A stretch of DNA of 64,000 bases from Planctomycetaceae bacterium (GTDB taxonomy: Bacteria; Planctomycetota; Planctomycetia; Planctomycetales; Planctomycetaceae), in contig CP051247.1 of NCBI GenBank assembly GCA_017795105.1, positions 4,000,001 to 4,064,000 on the forward strand, read 5' to 3'. Within the stretch, counting starts at the first letter, position 1; every line of letters begins with the position of its first letter. The notes below the pieces were generated by a model. It worked only from the letters and a program-made list of their open reading frames with translations, searched no databases and was not told where the DNA came from. Below, in pieces: positions 7,619-16,952 of the stretch. The translations under genes and the position numbers were made by a program.

Positions 7619-8842
7619 CTACGGTACGAAGGGGTCGGTTTTCTGGGCGCTGCCGAAGGGATGGTTTGTGTCGGAGGCGTTCAGCGGTGTCATGGGGGAG
7701 TCGAAGCCTTCTCGGGTCGGCTGGAGCTGCTCGCGGGTTTTGCGTTCGGCTGCGGTCTGCTGATGCTGGACGGTGCGGATGTAAACCGGCAGCGTCAGAT
7801 GACTGCGAGAACGGGCGGCCTGATGTCCGGTCGCTTCCTGAGCCGTGGCCTGAGGAGCAACAGGCGCTGTGGTGGACCCGGGCTGATAAGCCGGAGCCGA
7901 CTCAAGCTGAGCGGCGCCGCCCATCTGATTCTGCTGTGCCGAGGAGACGGCTGCGGTTTCGATGGGAGCCGGTGCGGTTGCCGGAGGCTGAGCAGCGTCC
8001 GGCGACTGACCGCGGACAACGTCGTTTCGCTCGAGATTGGCCTGGTTCAACGCCAGTGCATTTCCTTCCGGCAGGTTGAGACGAGGGCTTCCCGCCATCA
8101 CCCAGGAATCCCACTTCTGCTCAAGACCTGAAACCGAGTTCACGCCGTAATGCGAGCTGAGAGCATGATCCCAGCTGCCGTGTCGGTGGGCATCCTGCAG
8201 GAACTTCAGGAACGTCTGGCGTCCTCCCTGCTGAACCAGATAGTCGGTGAGCGAATAGCCCTGAGCGTAGAGTTTCATCACGTCCCGCATGTCGGGCGGG
8301 TATTCGGTCATCTTGAGCAGCGACTGCAGCGGAATCTTCCGGCCCGACCGCATGACATCGTCGAGCAGTCGCGTCTGACGGCGGCGTTCCGATTCGTGTT
8401 CGATCAGTGTCGACATGCCTTCGTCAGCCCAGCGAGGCAGCGGGCGGCGGAAGATGCAGGCCAGAATGGTGTGCGTGATTTCGTGGGGCAGAACGGAATC
8501 GAGGATGCGTTCTTCGGAGCCCTGAATATCCATGTTCCAGCCGAGCACTTCGCCATTCTGGAAATTGAAGGTCGTTGCTCCGCCGGCTCCGATTTGTCCG
8601 ACGCGACAGCGAATGGGACAGGGAGCGGACCAGTTCGGCAACTCCTGGCCGGCCCACATCACGGCCAGTTCTTTGCGGAAGCGTTCGGCTTCCCGGCCGA
8701 CCCGTTCGGCGAATTCAGCCGTCGGGGCCGTCACCACAAAATTGGGCGTCCGAAACGAAGCAGCGGACAGCGGGGTGAGTGAAGCAAATAGAACGGTCCA
8801 GCAGACCAGCGCAAAACGAGCGACAGGCACACGAGCTTCCAT
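7619..8842 (-). CDS. Secreted gluzincin-type metallopeptidase (DUF1570-like)
   Basis: A 407-residue protein that opens with a signal peptide (RFALVCWTVLFASLTPLSA), so it is probably exported. The zinc motif HEITH lies at residues 120-124, and about 20 residues on comes ADEGMS, supplying the third-ligand glutamate as in gluzincins. The C-terminal third is low-complexity, rich in Ala, Gln and Pro. Planctomycete peptidases of this kind are often annotated DUF1570 or peptidase MA-like. A longer open frame exists upstream, but ATG 8842 has a GAGG ribosome site and is followed directly by the signal peptide. The substrate is unknown. Confidence 0.75.
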   Translation of the reverse strand: MEARVPVARFALVCWTVLFASLTPLSAASFRTPNFVVTAPTAEFAERVGREAERFRKELAVMWAGQELPNWSAPCPIRCRVGQIGAGGATTFNFQNGEVLGWNMDIQGSEERILDSVLPHEITHTILACIFRRPLPRWADEGMSTLIEHESERRRQTRLLDDVMRSGRKIPLQSLLKMTEYPPDMRDVMKLYAQGYSLTDYLVQQGGRQTFLKFLQDAHRHGSWDHALSSHYGVNSVSGLEQKWDSWVMAGSPRLNLPEGNALALNQANLERNDVVRGQSPDAAQPPATAPAPIETAAVSSAQQNQMGGAAQLESAPAYQPGSTTAPVAPQATAQEATGHQAARSRSHLTLPVYIRTVQHQQTAAERKTREQLQPTREGFDSPMTPLNASDTNHPFGSAQKTDPFVP

Positions 8843-9290
8843 GCTCTGGGATCCTCTTTTGTATTCAGTGAGCGTTGCGGCGAAGGCTGGAGACCGAATT
8901 CCATTCAGTCTTGCACCCGATGATCCTGCGATCGATTCGGATGCGCCTTCCGTGGAAGTAATGGAGCCATTTCGCAACCACTGTGCCAGTCATTGCCCAC
9001 GATTCGCCGCATATTGCTGCAGAATCGCTCTTGCAATGCCACCCTGTGAAGCGGTTCGAGACAGTTTTTTAATCTCGAAATTTGCTCCCTTGTCCCGGCG
9101 GGATTGTAAGGCTTACATGAATCTGTGAGAGCCCGAACCTGGCCCGTTTGTAAATTTGACAACAAACAGACACGGCCCCTCGGGAAATGAGACAGCTCCT
9201 CATTCGCTCTCTCAGAGCCGATCCCTATTGTTCATTTTGACCAGGTTGCCTATCGTTTTCGCGGATACGAATTGCAGTCCATGGATAAGG
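8843..9290. other. Divergent intergenic region, peptidase / OPT transporter
   Basis: 448 bp between two divergently transcribed genes, so it should hold both promoters. A TTGACA hexamer occurs at 9157-9162, but no matching -10 box is evident at the right distance. No gene was recognised. Confidence 0.4.
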
Positions 9291-11075
9291 ATGACCGCCG
9301 TGGCCACGGAGAACCCCGACAACGAACAACTCTACTTCCCCCCCGCCGGCGAACGGCAGTTGACTGCCCGGGCAGTCATCACCGGCTGCATTGTCGGCAG
9401 CGTTGTGTCCTGCACGAACATCTATATCGGACTGAAAATCGGCTGGACGTTCGGAGCCTCGATTATCTCCGCCGTGCTCGCGTTCTCCCTGTTCTCCATG
9501 TTTCAGAGTCGACTCTCGATTCTGGAAACAAACATCGCGCAGACGGCCGGCTCTGCAGCCGGATACATGTCTTCGGCGGCTGGCCTGCTGGCTCCAATCC
9601 CGGCCATGGCCCTGCTCGGATACGAATTCCACTGGTCGGCACTCATGCTGTGGGCCGTTTCCGTCGCGTTCCTCGGCGTCTTCTTTGCCGTGCCGTTGCG
9701 TCGGCAGGTGGTCGAAGTCGACAAGCTTCGCTTTCCGACTGGAACCGCCACGGCGGAAACGATTCTCGCCATGTACGGCGATGCAGCCGAAGCTCTGGCC
9801 AAGGCTCGCATTCTGATTCTGGCCGGAGTCTTCGCGGGGCTGTTCGCACTGAGTTACCACTTCTTCCCGATTCTGGAGAAGCCGCAGATTCATACCTGGC
9901 CCGTCCTGAGCGGCATTTCGTTCCTGGCCGTGGCGGCAAGTTGGGGCTTCGAAGTTTATCTCGGCCCATCTCTCATGGGAGCCGGCTTTTTGATTGGCCC
10001 CCGGGTTGTGCTGTCGCTGGTCGGCGGCGCGATTCTCGGCTGGGGCATTCTCGGTCCCCTGTCTCAACAGATGGGTTGGGCTCCTGGCGATGTGATGAAC
10101 TACGAAGATGGGCCTCGTGGCTGGCTCCTCTGGCCAGGGGTCGCTCTGATGGTCTCCGAGGCGCTGATGGCTCTGGTGCTTTCCTGGAAGACCTTTGTGA
10201 ATGCCCTCACGATGCCGGTCATTCGCAACCTCGATACCGAGGAAGGGGATACCGAGCCGACACACATTCCGAACAGCTGGTGGATTGGCGGCCTGATCGC
10301 CGGCTCGATCCTGACGACCTTCATCACTTACGGCGTCTTCAGCATCCCGCCGTATCAGACCCTCATCGCGATCGCTCTTTCGGCTGTGCTGTCCGTCGTT
10401 GCCGTTCGCTCGGTCGGGGAAACCGATATCAACCCGGTCGGCGGCATGGGCAAGGTGACGCAGCTCGTGTTCAGTGGGATCGCTCCCGGCAACATGGGCA
10501 CGAACCTGATGAGTGCCGGCATTACGGCTGGGGGTGCGTCTCAGGCGGGTGACATGATGCAGGACCTGAAGACGGGTCGGCTGCTGGGAGCGGCCCCTCG
10601 CAAACAGTTCTTCGCGCAGCTCTGCGGCATCTGCTTCGGCATCCTGTTCGCCGTCCCGGTCTACTTCATCTTCACGAAAGCCTACCCGCTCGGAAGTGAC
10701 CAGCTTCCCGCGCCAGCTGCGATGGCCTGGAAAGCGATGGCCGAGGTGCTTAGCAAAGGATCTTCGGCACTTCCGGCATACGCTGTCGAGGCGATGATTA
10801 TCGCGGGGATCGTCGGGGCCTTGATTTCGGTTCTTCGTCTGAACAAGACAATCCGACCCTACGTCCCGTCTGGTCTGGCGATGGGCATCGCATTTATCGT
10901 TCCGGCCTATTACTCACTGGTCATGTTCTACGGGCTGATCATCTACCTGATCTGGAAAGCGCTCGCTCCTCAACAGGCCGACAAATACAACTTCGCGCTG
11001 GCATCCGGATTGATTGCGGGCGAAGGCCTGATGGGAATCGTGAATGCGGGGCTCACCATTCTCGGCATCGGCTGA
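9291..11075 (+). CDS. OPT-family oligopeptide/metal-chelate transporter
   Basis: A 594-residue integral membrane protein, matching the roughly 600-residue size of prokaryotic OPT transporters, with about 14-16 hydrophobic helices. The N-terminal segment TARAVITGCIVGSVVSCTNI and the NPVGGMGKVTQLVFSGIAPG loop are family-like. OPT proteins import peptides or metal-chelate complexes by proton symport. The frame is open further upstream, but ATG 9291 immediately precedes the conserved N-terminus. The P450 gene follows 45 bp later on the same strand, so the two may be co-transcribed. Whether they share a substrate is inference. Confidence 0.88.
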   Translation: MTAVATENPDNEQLYFPPAGERQLTARAVITGCIVGSVVSCTNIYIGLKIGWTFGASIISAVLAFSLFSMFQSRLSILETNIAQTAGSAAGYMSSAAGLLAPIPAMALLGYEFHWSALMLWAVSVAFLGVFFAVPLRRQVVEVDKLRFPTGTATAETILAMYGDAAEALAKARILILAGVFAGLFALSYHFFPILEKPQIHTWPVLSGISFLAVAASWGFEVYLGPSLMGAGFLIGPRVVLSLVGGAILGWGILGPLSQQMGWAPGDVMNYEDGPRGWLLWPGVALMVSEALMALVLSWKTFVNALTMPVIRNLDTEEGDTEPTHIPNSWWIGGLIAGSILTTFITYGVFSIPPYQTLIAIALSAVLSVVAVRSVGETDINPVGGMGKVTQLVFSGIAPGNMGTNLMSAGITAGGASQAGDMMQDLKTGRLLGAAPRKQFFAQLCGICFGILFAVPVYFIFTKAYPLGSDQLPAPAAMAWKAMAEVLSKGSSALPAYAVEAMIIAGIVGALISVLRLNKTIRPYVPSGLAMGIAFIVPAYYSLVMFYGLIIYLIWKALAPQQADKYNFALASGLIAGEGLMGIVNAGLTILGIG

Positions 11076-11120
11076 CCGGAGTTCGCCCAGTCCAGACACG
11101 GACAAGCAGGAGACGGGACC

Positions 11121-12362
11121 ATGCCCGAAGCGATCGATCTCCTCTCCGAGGACTTCAAGCGCGATCCTTATCCGACGCTGTCGCGAATGGTGGAACGGGG
11201 GCCGGTGGTTGAAACGGCCTTCCCGTTTCTGGGAACGGTCTACATGGTGACCACGCATGCGGCCGTGAATGCGCTGCTGAAGGACTCGAAGAGCTTTATT
11301 CGCGATCCCCGCTCGCTGGGAAAGTCGCCCATTCCGTGGTTCGGCCGATGGATGCCCCGCTGTCTGAGGATCATGGCTTCGGGGATGATCATTCGCGACA
11401 ACCCGGATCATCGCCGGCTGCGAATGCTGGTCGACCAGGCGTTCTCTCGTTCCAGCATGGAGCAGCTGCAGCCGCGAGTGGAACAACTCACCGACGAACT
11501 TCTCGACGAGATTGAGCAGAAAGCCGATACGGGAAAACCGGTCGATCTGATGGAAGATCTCTGTCGGCCGCTGCCCATCGCAGTCATCTCCGAATTGCTG
11601 GGGTTGCCCCGCGAGGACCGCGACATGTTTGCCAGCTGGGCCGACCGATTCGCGATTCACCCGTCGTTTCGAGGCGTAATCTCGCTGGTCCCAACGTTGT
11701 GGCGGATGGAAAGCTATGTGCGAAAGCAGATTCAACTCTGCCGGGAATCCCCGCGACCCGGGTTGCTCAGCGCCTTGGTTGAGGTCGAAGCCGAAGGACT
11801 GCAGCTGACGGAAGATGAAGCCGTCGGCATGACGCTACTGCTTCTCTTCGCCGGGCATGCCACGACGACGAATCTGATTGGCGATCTGGTTCTGGAGCTG
11901 CTCGATCGTCCCGAACAAAAGCAATTGCTCCTGGAGGACTGGTCGCGCGCTGACGGAGCAGTCGAAGAGGCCCTTCGATACTGCGCCTCGGTGCTCAGCT
12001 CCAAACCGATGTACGCCGTCCGGGATCTGGAATTTCAGGGAACGGAATTGAAGCGGGGAGACCGGGTCATGGCCCTGCTCTCCGCAGCGAATCTCGATCC
12101 GAGTGTCTTTCCGGACCCGCTCCGGTTCGACATTCTTCGTACGCCGAATCCTCATGTCGCATTCGGGACCGGGAGTCACGTCTGTCTCGGACTGAAACTT
12201 GCCCGCCTCGAGACGCGGGTGGCAATCTCGCGGTTGTTCAGTCGATATCCCGCCCTCGAGCTGGCCGTTCCGCGCGATCAGATTCGCTGGGCGGCACTGA
12301 AAGGGCTTCGAGGTCCGAGACAGTTACCGGTCCGCCTGCATGAAGAAACGGTGCCGGCCTGA
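11121..12362 (+). CDS. Cytochrome P450
   Basis: A 413-residue soluble bacterial P450 of normal length. The key motifs are intact: I-helix FAGHATTTNL with acidic/threonine residues for oxygen activation, EEALR carrying the ExxR motif, and the heme-binding loop FGTGSHVCLGL with Cys355 as the axial thiolate. Such enzymes insert oxygen into organic substrates using electrons from ferredoxin and ferredoxin reductase, neither of which is encoded nearby. ATG 11121 has AGGAG 8 bases upstream. It follows the OPT transporter closely. The substrate is not predictable from sequence. Confidence 0.93.
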   Translation: MPEAIDLLSEDFKRDPYPTLSRMVERGPVVETAFPFLGTVYMVTTHAAVNALLKDSKSFIRDPRSLGKSPIPWFGRWMPRCLRIMASGMIIRDNPDHRRLRMLVDQAFSRSSMEQLQPRVEQLTDELLDEIEQKADTGKPVDLMEDLCRPLPIAVISELLGLPREDRDMFASWADRFAIHPSFRGVISLVPTLWRMESYVRKQIQLCRESPRPGLLSALVEVEAEGLQLTEDEAVGMTLLLLFAGHATTTNLIGDLVLELLDRPEQKQLLLEDWSRADGAVEEALRYCASVLSSKPMYAVRDLEFQGTELKRGDRVMALLSAANLDPSVFPDPLRFDILRTPNPHVAFGTGSHVCLGLKLARLETRVAISRLFSRYPALELAVPRDQIRWAALKGLRGPRQLPVRLHEETVPA

Positions 12363-12368
12363 GGCTGG

Positions 12369-12608
12369 TTATGCTGGCACCGATTGACCGACCCGCCCTG
12401 TGGACGGTGTTGCGGACTGAGCCTTGGCCGGGCCGCTGACGGTCTCTTCGACTTCCAGTTCCAATTCAAGCTCGCCGCGGCGAATATCGATGAAGGAATC
12501 GGCATCGATTCCGATCTTCACGCGGCCATTGGAAATCTTGAGCACTTTGATTTCGATCGAGTCACCAATCAGAATCCGTTCGTTGATTTTGCGTGACAGC
12601 ACCAGCAT
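12369..12608 (-). CDS. csrA: Carbon storage regulator CsrA
   Basis: A 79-residue RNA-binding regulator. Residues 1-50 match CsrA closely (MLVLSRKINERILIGD, then VKIGIDAD). The tail is about 20 residues longer than the classical 61-residue protein and is rich in Ser, Thr and Pro. CsrA dimers bind GGA motifs in mRNA leaders and control translation of metabolic, motility and stress genes. The chosen ATG has GGAGG 5 bases upstream; an open extension before it has no family similarity. It is convergent with the P450 gene, leaving only 6 bp between stops. Confidence 0.93.
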   Translation of the reverse strand: MLVLSRKINERILIGDSIEIKVLKISNGRVKIGIDADSFIDIRRGELELELEVEETVSGPAKAQSATPSTGRVGQSVPA

Positions 12609-13039
12609 CGCACCCTCCGTGGAATAATGAACTGTGGATTTTTTCAGAATCAGTGTCCGCGGAGGTAAGCAGTTGCATATGGTGTGCCACTCGACTGCTG
12701 ATTCGCCCATGTTGAACAAATGGGAAAACTGCACAATCTCCGGCAGACTCAACTGGAGTTAACCGCTCGGGGATTCCCCCATCAGTTTGAAGCCTCTGGT
12801 TGGTCATCGGCCAAACCGTATTCACAGCGATCGGCCGGAGATCAGCCCAGACGATCAGAATCTGTTCAAAATCGCCACACCGACTGAGGCAATCTGTACG
12901 AGTGCAGCGATATGCCACAGGTGGAAAGCCTGTCGCGCGACTAATGCCTATTTACGATGAACGGAATAATCGTTAGTTTTCCGACCTCGGACAGCGGAAT
13001 ACGAACGTAAGGCCGTGACCGAGGAAAGATCGCTCATCA
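12609..13039. other. Divergent intergenic region, csrA / regulator
   Basis: 431 bp between csrA and the receiver/HATPase gene, with no supported gene. Its csrA-proximal part contains the csrA ribosome site. No clear promoter pair was recognised. Confidence 0.4.
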
Positions 13040-14032
13040 GTGGCGTCAGATCTGCAACCGAACTCTGATACGGAGCAGACTCTGGAGGATGGATCGCTCT
13101 TGTCGCCTGGCGACGCCTCAGTAACGGTTGGCCCTATGAAAGTTCGAATTCTGATCCTCGACTCGCAGGATCCTCCCCTGTCCAGTCGAATCGACGCCCA
13201 TCCCAACTGGGAAATCGTCACCGTGCAGGATACTTCAGCGGCATGCACGCTGATCCGCGATCGCGACTGCCATCTGGCAATTGCCAACGATACGCAAACC
13301 GAATCGCTCTCCCGGGCACTGCGTGAGGAATGCAATGCCGACCTGAGCGAAGTGCCGATTATTGTCGTCAGCTCGGGGCACGATCACACTTCAACGGTAA
13401 ATTCGCTGAGTCTCGGGGCCATCTGTTTCGTTCCCAAGGCGGCTCCCGATCTGGTTCTTTCCGATGTTATCCATCGCATTCTGCGGGTCTGCGGACACGG
13501 CGTTTCTCAGGACAGTATTTTCAAAGACTGTCTGCAGTGCCATTTCGTCTTCCAGATCGAGAACGACACGAACATCGTGGCCAACTATGTCTCGCAACTT
13601 CGAGAGATCATTTCGGTCATGACGAACGCCTCTACGCGCGATCGCATTCGTGTGGCGGTCGCAACGGAAGAAGCTCTGCTGAATGCGATCATTCACGGCA
13701 ATCTGGAAGTCGATTCCAAACTCCGGAACGGAGACGGGACTGCGTTCGTAAATAAGATGAAAGAACGACAGGAGCAGACCCCGTACGCAGGGCGACGCGT
13801 GCGGCTCACGACGAACATCGGCGAAAGTTCGATCGAAGTCATTGTTGCCGATGAAGGCCCCGGTTTCGATCTTGCCGCAATCCCGGACCCGACCGATCCC
13901 GAGTTCATCATGCGGCCCCACGGCCGCGGGCTGCTGCTCATCAAGAACTTTATGGACGAAGTCGAGTTCAACGATCAGGGCAATATCGTCACGATGCGCA
14001 AGTCGTTCGAAACCGAGTCGGTCGAAGCCTGA
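13040..14032 (+). CDS. Receiver-like plus RsbW-type HATPase regulatory protein
   Basis: A 330-residue two-domain protein. Residues about 33-150 look like a response-regulator receiver: ILILDSQD start, a FVPKAA end with the conserved Lys. At the usual phosphoacceptor spot the text reads AIANDTQ, so the Asp seems shifted or lost. The C-terminal half is an anti-sigma-type HATPase with N box EEALLNAIIHGN, G1 box DEGPGFD and G2 box HGRGLLLI. Such proteins typically bind sigma or anti-anti-sigma factors or phosphorylate an STAS partner; none is adjacent. The start is GTG 13040; ATG 13136, just before the receiver domain, is an alternative. Confidence 0.8.
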   Translation: MASDLQPNSDTEQTLEDGSLLSPGDASVTVGPMKVRILILDSQDPPLSSRIDAHPNWEIVTVQDTSAACTLIRDRDCHLAIANDTQTESLSRALREECNADLSEVPIIVVSSGHDHTSTVNSLSLGAICFVPKAAPDLVLSDVIHRILRVCGHGVSQDSIFKDCLQCHFVFQIENDTNIVANYVSQLREIISVMTNASTRDRIRVAVATEEALLNAIIHGNLEVDSKLRNGDGTAFVNKMKERQEQTPYAGRRVRLTTNIGESSIEVIVADEGPGFDLAAIPDPTDPEFIMRPHGRGLLLIKNFMDEVEFNDQGNIVTMRKSFETESVEA

Positions 14033-14079
14033 CCGGCGACTGGCGCACGTCTCAGAGGTGTCGAGATCCTGCCAAGCGT

Positions 14080-14976
14080 TTAGCCGTGCATTCGCCGCGC
14101 CAGTGAGAAGGCTCCCAGAACGCCAGCTTCGCTTCCCAGTGACGGCGGAACGATGTAGTTGTCGATATCCTCAAGCAACTGCGGAGCCTGCACGTAACCA
14201 TTGAGCAGCTTTGTGACCTGCTTCCGAATCAGGTGATGAAGATTCGGATGTTCCATCACGCCGCCCCCCAGAATGACCTTCTGCGGTGAAAGCGTGCAGA
14301 TGTAATTCACCACCGCGTAGGCCAGGTATTCCGCTTCGAGTTCCCAGGCCGGATGATCGGGCGGCAGTTCGCGCCCCGGCTTGCCCCATCGGTCTTCAAT
14401 CGCCGGACCGCAGGCCAGGCCCTCCAGACAGTCGCCGTGAAACGGACAGCGACCAGGGAAGGGATCGCGTTCCAGGTCGTGGGGAATCCGGATGTGGCCC
14501 ATCTCCGGATGAACCAGTCCGTGCATCAATTCACCGTTGACCAGTCCGCCTCCACCAATTCCCGTTCCGATAGTGAGGTAAATGAATGTGTCGAGTCCCT
14601 GGGCGGCTCCCCACGTTTGCTCGCTGAGGGCGGCGACGTTCACGTCCGTGTCAAAGGCGACCGGAACCTTGAGGGCTTCCCGAATCGGCTGCACGAAATT
14701 GGTATGGCTCCAGTGAGGCTTGGGCGTTGCGGTGATGTAGCCGTAATGCTCCGAATCGGGATTTGGATCGACCGGACCGAACGAACCGATACCGATCGCC
14801 TCGAAGGCGTTCTTGTCGGTGGCATGCTTCTTGAAGAAGTCGATGCAACGCCCAATGGTTTCGTCTGGCGTCGTGGTCGGGAATCGTTCGATGTGCTGAA
14901 TGTCATCGGGCCCGCTGCCGATGCCACAAACGAACTTGGTTCCCCCCGCTTCAATTCCGCCATACAGTAAATGCAT
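14080..14976 (-). CDS. ROK-family sugar kinase (fructokinase-like)
   Basis: A 298-residue ROK kinase. It opens with the phosphate-binding loop GGIEAGGTKF, has the substrate region AFDTDVNVAAL and TIGTGIGGGGL, and the ROK zinc site built from HPEMGH and CPFHGDCLEG. The overall pattern is closest to bacterial fructokinases of the ScrK/GmuE type, which phosphorylate fructose or mannose with ATP. A TTG three codons upstream is possible, but ATG 14976 has GAGG at 9 bases. It stands alone between regulator and membrane-protein genes. Confidence 0.88.
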   Translation of the reverse strand: MHLLYGGIEAGGTKFVCGIGSGPDDIQHIERFPTTTPDETIGRCIDFFKKHATDKNAFEAIGIGSFGPVDPNPDSEHYGYITATPKPHWSHTNFVQPIREALKVPVAFDTDVNVAALSEQTWGAAQGLDTFIYLTIGTGIGGGGLVNGELMHGLVHPEMGHIRIPHDLERDPFPGRCPFHGDCLEGLACGPAIEDRWGKPGRELPPDHPAWELEAEYLAYAVVNYICTLSPQKVILGGGVMEHPNLHHLIRKQVTKLLNGYVQAPQLLEDIDNYIVPPSLGSEAGVLGAFSLARRMHG

Positions 14977-15173
14977 CGTTGCCAACCTCTGGTTTTCAGT
15001 CTGGTACGTTCAATCGTTCCGCGAGCCTTGCCTTCCATTGTATCGAGAGGGAGAAAGGATCAAGCAAGCCGGGGGCGATGCTCTGAGAATTTCCCTCCCT
15101 TTGATTAGTCACCGTTGTGAGCATGCCTTCGGAATCTTCCGCTTCTGCCCCGCCGCCCTTCACTGAGGGTGCA

Positions 15174-16454
15174 ATGAATACCAGTACGTTCCTGCAGGGA
15201 CTGACCCTCGGCCTGCTGGCCATCCAGATGATGCTGACGGCCCCTCTGTGGGGAGCGGCATCGTTCTTTCCGCACCTGCCGCTCATCGCATCTCTGTCGA
15301 TTCCCGGCTGGCTTGATGGCATCGCGGTTGGTCTCCTGGCAATTACCGGCGTCTCCTGGATGTTCGTTTCGCTGCTTCAGCGAAAGAAATCAGCTCCGCT
15401 GGCGAGCCGCGGCCAACGTCTTCTCTGGGGGATAGCGGGCCTGTCTCTGCTGGCGTTGATGGTCGGCAATCAGCATCGCATCCAGGCTTGGGCCGTCCAG
15501 GTTCTGTTCTATGCCCTTTGTTTTGTCGCTTTGCGACCCGCCGTGCAGATTCACTGGCTGCGGTGGATCACAATCTCCATCTATGTTTTCTCCGCGGTCT
15601 CGAAATTCGATGCCTCGTTTGTCACCTCGCACGGGCAGACATTGCTCGACGGGATCCTGCAGTTGACCCGGATCGACGCGAATCTGTCGCCAGCACTCCG
15701 ACGGGCAATCGCGCTCAGCATCCCGGCTTTCGAATTGATTACGGCATTGCTGCTGCTGTTTCGCCGGACACGAAGGCTTGGGTGGTACTGCAGCCTGCTG
15801 ATGCACTCGGCTCTGATTCTGGTGCTCGGTCCCTTTGGGCTGAATCATCACCTGCCGGTTCTGATCTGGAATTTCTTCTTTATCCTACAGAACTCTCTGC
15901 TGTTCGGCCGAGCCGCGGATCAGGTCGCGCAGCAGGCCACGCCGCTGGGAAACTGGCATTGGGATATCCCGTCGATTGCCCGTGGCCTGTTGATTGCCTG
16001 TCTGATCTTCCCGGCGACCGAATGGTTCAACATTGGCGATATCTGGCCGTCCTGGGGGCTGTATGCCTCTCGCGGAGCCAAGGTGAACCTCTACGTTCGC
16101 GGCACGGCTCTCGAAAGCCTGCCAACCGAATTGCAGGAACACTGCTTCCGCACGACCGAGTATCCCGAGTTCGTGCGCGTCGATCTGTATCGCTGGTCTT
16201 TCGCGGCAACGAACGCCCCGCCCTACCCTGAAGATCGATTCCTCATCGGAGCCTCTCTGATAACGATCCAGAAGTACGGTCTCGAATCCGACTTCGTCGT
16301 TGTCCATCATGGCACGGCGAGTCGCTGGGATGGACGGCGGGAAGTGACAGTCCTGGAGGACTTCGACGGACTGGTCGAGTTCACCGGGCGGTTCTGGTTC
16401 AATGCGACTCGGGGGACGCTGCCCGATCCGAAAACTCTTCCGGATCAACGCTGA
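15174..16454 (+). CDS. Polytopic membrane protein, MauE/DoxX-like
   Basis: A 426-residue protein with roughly eight hydrophobic helices in the first 300 residues and a soluble C-terminal tail of about 110 residues. The helix pattern (FSAVSKFDASF, SIPAFELITALLLLF) recalls MauE/DoxX or HTTM-type redox-associated membrane proteins, but no cysteine motif is evident, so the class is tentative. The frame is open back to GTG 15117 and ATG 15123. ATG 15174 is chosen for its GAGGG site 5 bases upstream. Its 3' end overlaps the convergent gene by 56 bp. Confidence 0.65.
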   Translation: MNTSTFLQGLTLGLLAIQMMLTAPLWGAASFFPHLPLIASLSIPGWLDGIAVGLLAITGVSWMFVSLLQRKKSAPLASRGQRLLWGIAGLSLLALMVGNQHRIQAWAVQVLFYALCFVALRPAVQIHWLRWITISIYVFSAVSKFDASFVTSHGQTLLDGILQLTRIDANLSPALRRAIALSIPAFELITALLLLFRRTRRLGWYCSLLMHSALILVLGPFGLNHHLPVLIWNFFFILQNSLLFGRAADQVAQQATPLGNWHWDIPSIARGLLIACLIFPATEWFNIGDIWPSWGLYASRGAKVNLYVRGTALESLPTELQEHCFRTTEYPEFVRVDLYRWSFAATNAPPYPEDRFLIGASLITIQKYGLESDFVVVHHGTASRWDGRREVTVLEDFDGLVEFTGRFWFNATRGTLPDPKTLPDQR

Positions 16455-16854
16455 ACGAGCCGACGAGCGGCTCCTGTTCGGGCCGCTGCTGGAACAGGTG
16501 CACTTCCCAGCGGTCGTACTCGGCTGCAGAAGCATCGCCTGCGACGATTTCCAGAACTCGATCGACATCCTGCTGGAACTGCGATGAGCTTTCTTCCGGC
16601 AGGTAGTCGACACGCATCACGACACGCAGAACGCGATCGGTTTCCCGATGCATCCCATGCTTGCCCCCTTCGACCCGGGGACTCGACTTCGGATAAACCT
16701 CGGCGAGTCGATCGGTCAGATCGCGAAAAGGACGCGTGTGCAGCTCCCAGTAGGTCCACAACCCGCCGGAGACACAGACTGCGAACAGGAACATCCCCGC
16801 GACAATCCAGCGGCCTCGGCGCGAGCCAGCGGGGGGTGAAGTCTCATCATTCAT
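16399..16854 (-). CDS. Hypothetical single-pass membrane protein
   Basis: A 151-residue protein of unknown function. An Arg-rich N-terminus is followed by one hydrophobic helix (WIVAGMFLFAVCVSGGLWTY, about residues 17-36) and a polar domain of about 110 residues with charged, repeat-free sequence. It lies 98 bp downstream of the FKBP gene on the same strand and may share its transcript. The 3' end overlaps the convergent membrane-protein gene by 56 bp, which is unusual but keeps both frames intact. An upstream TTG is an alternative start. Confidence 0.6.
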   Translation of the reverse strand: MNDETSPPAGSRRGRWIVAGMFLFAVCVSGGLWTYWELHTRPFRDLTDRLAEVYPKSSPRVEGGKHGMHRETDRVLRVVMRVDYLPEESSSQFQQDVDRVLEIVAGDASAAEYDRWEVHLFQQRPEQEPLVGSFSVDPEEFSDRAASPESH

Positions 16855-16952
16855 ACGATTCAATCGATCCTCGGGCGAAAAAGAAGGATCATCGTAGCAG
16901 GAGCCGGGATCTCTCGCAGCTTCGCGACAGGTCCGCAGAGTCCGCCGAACGC

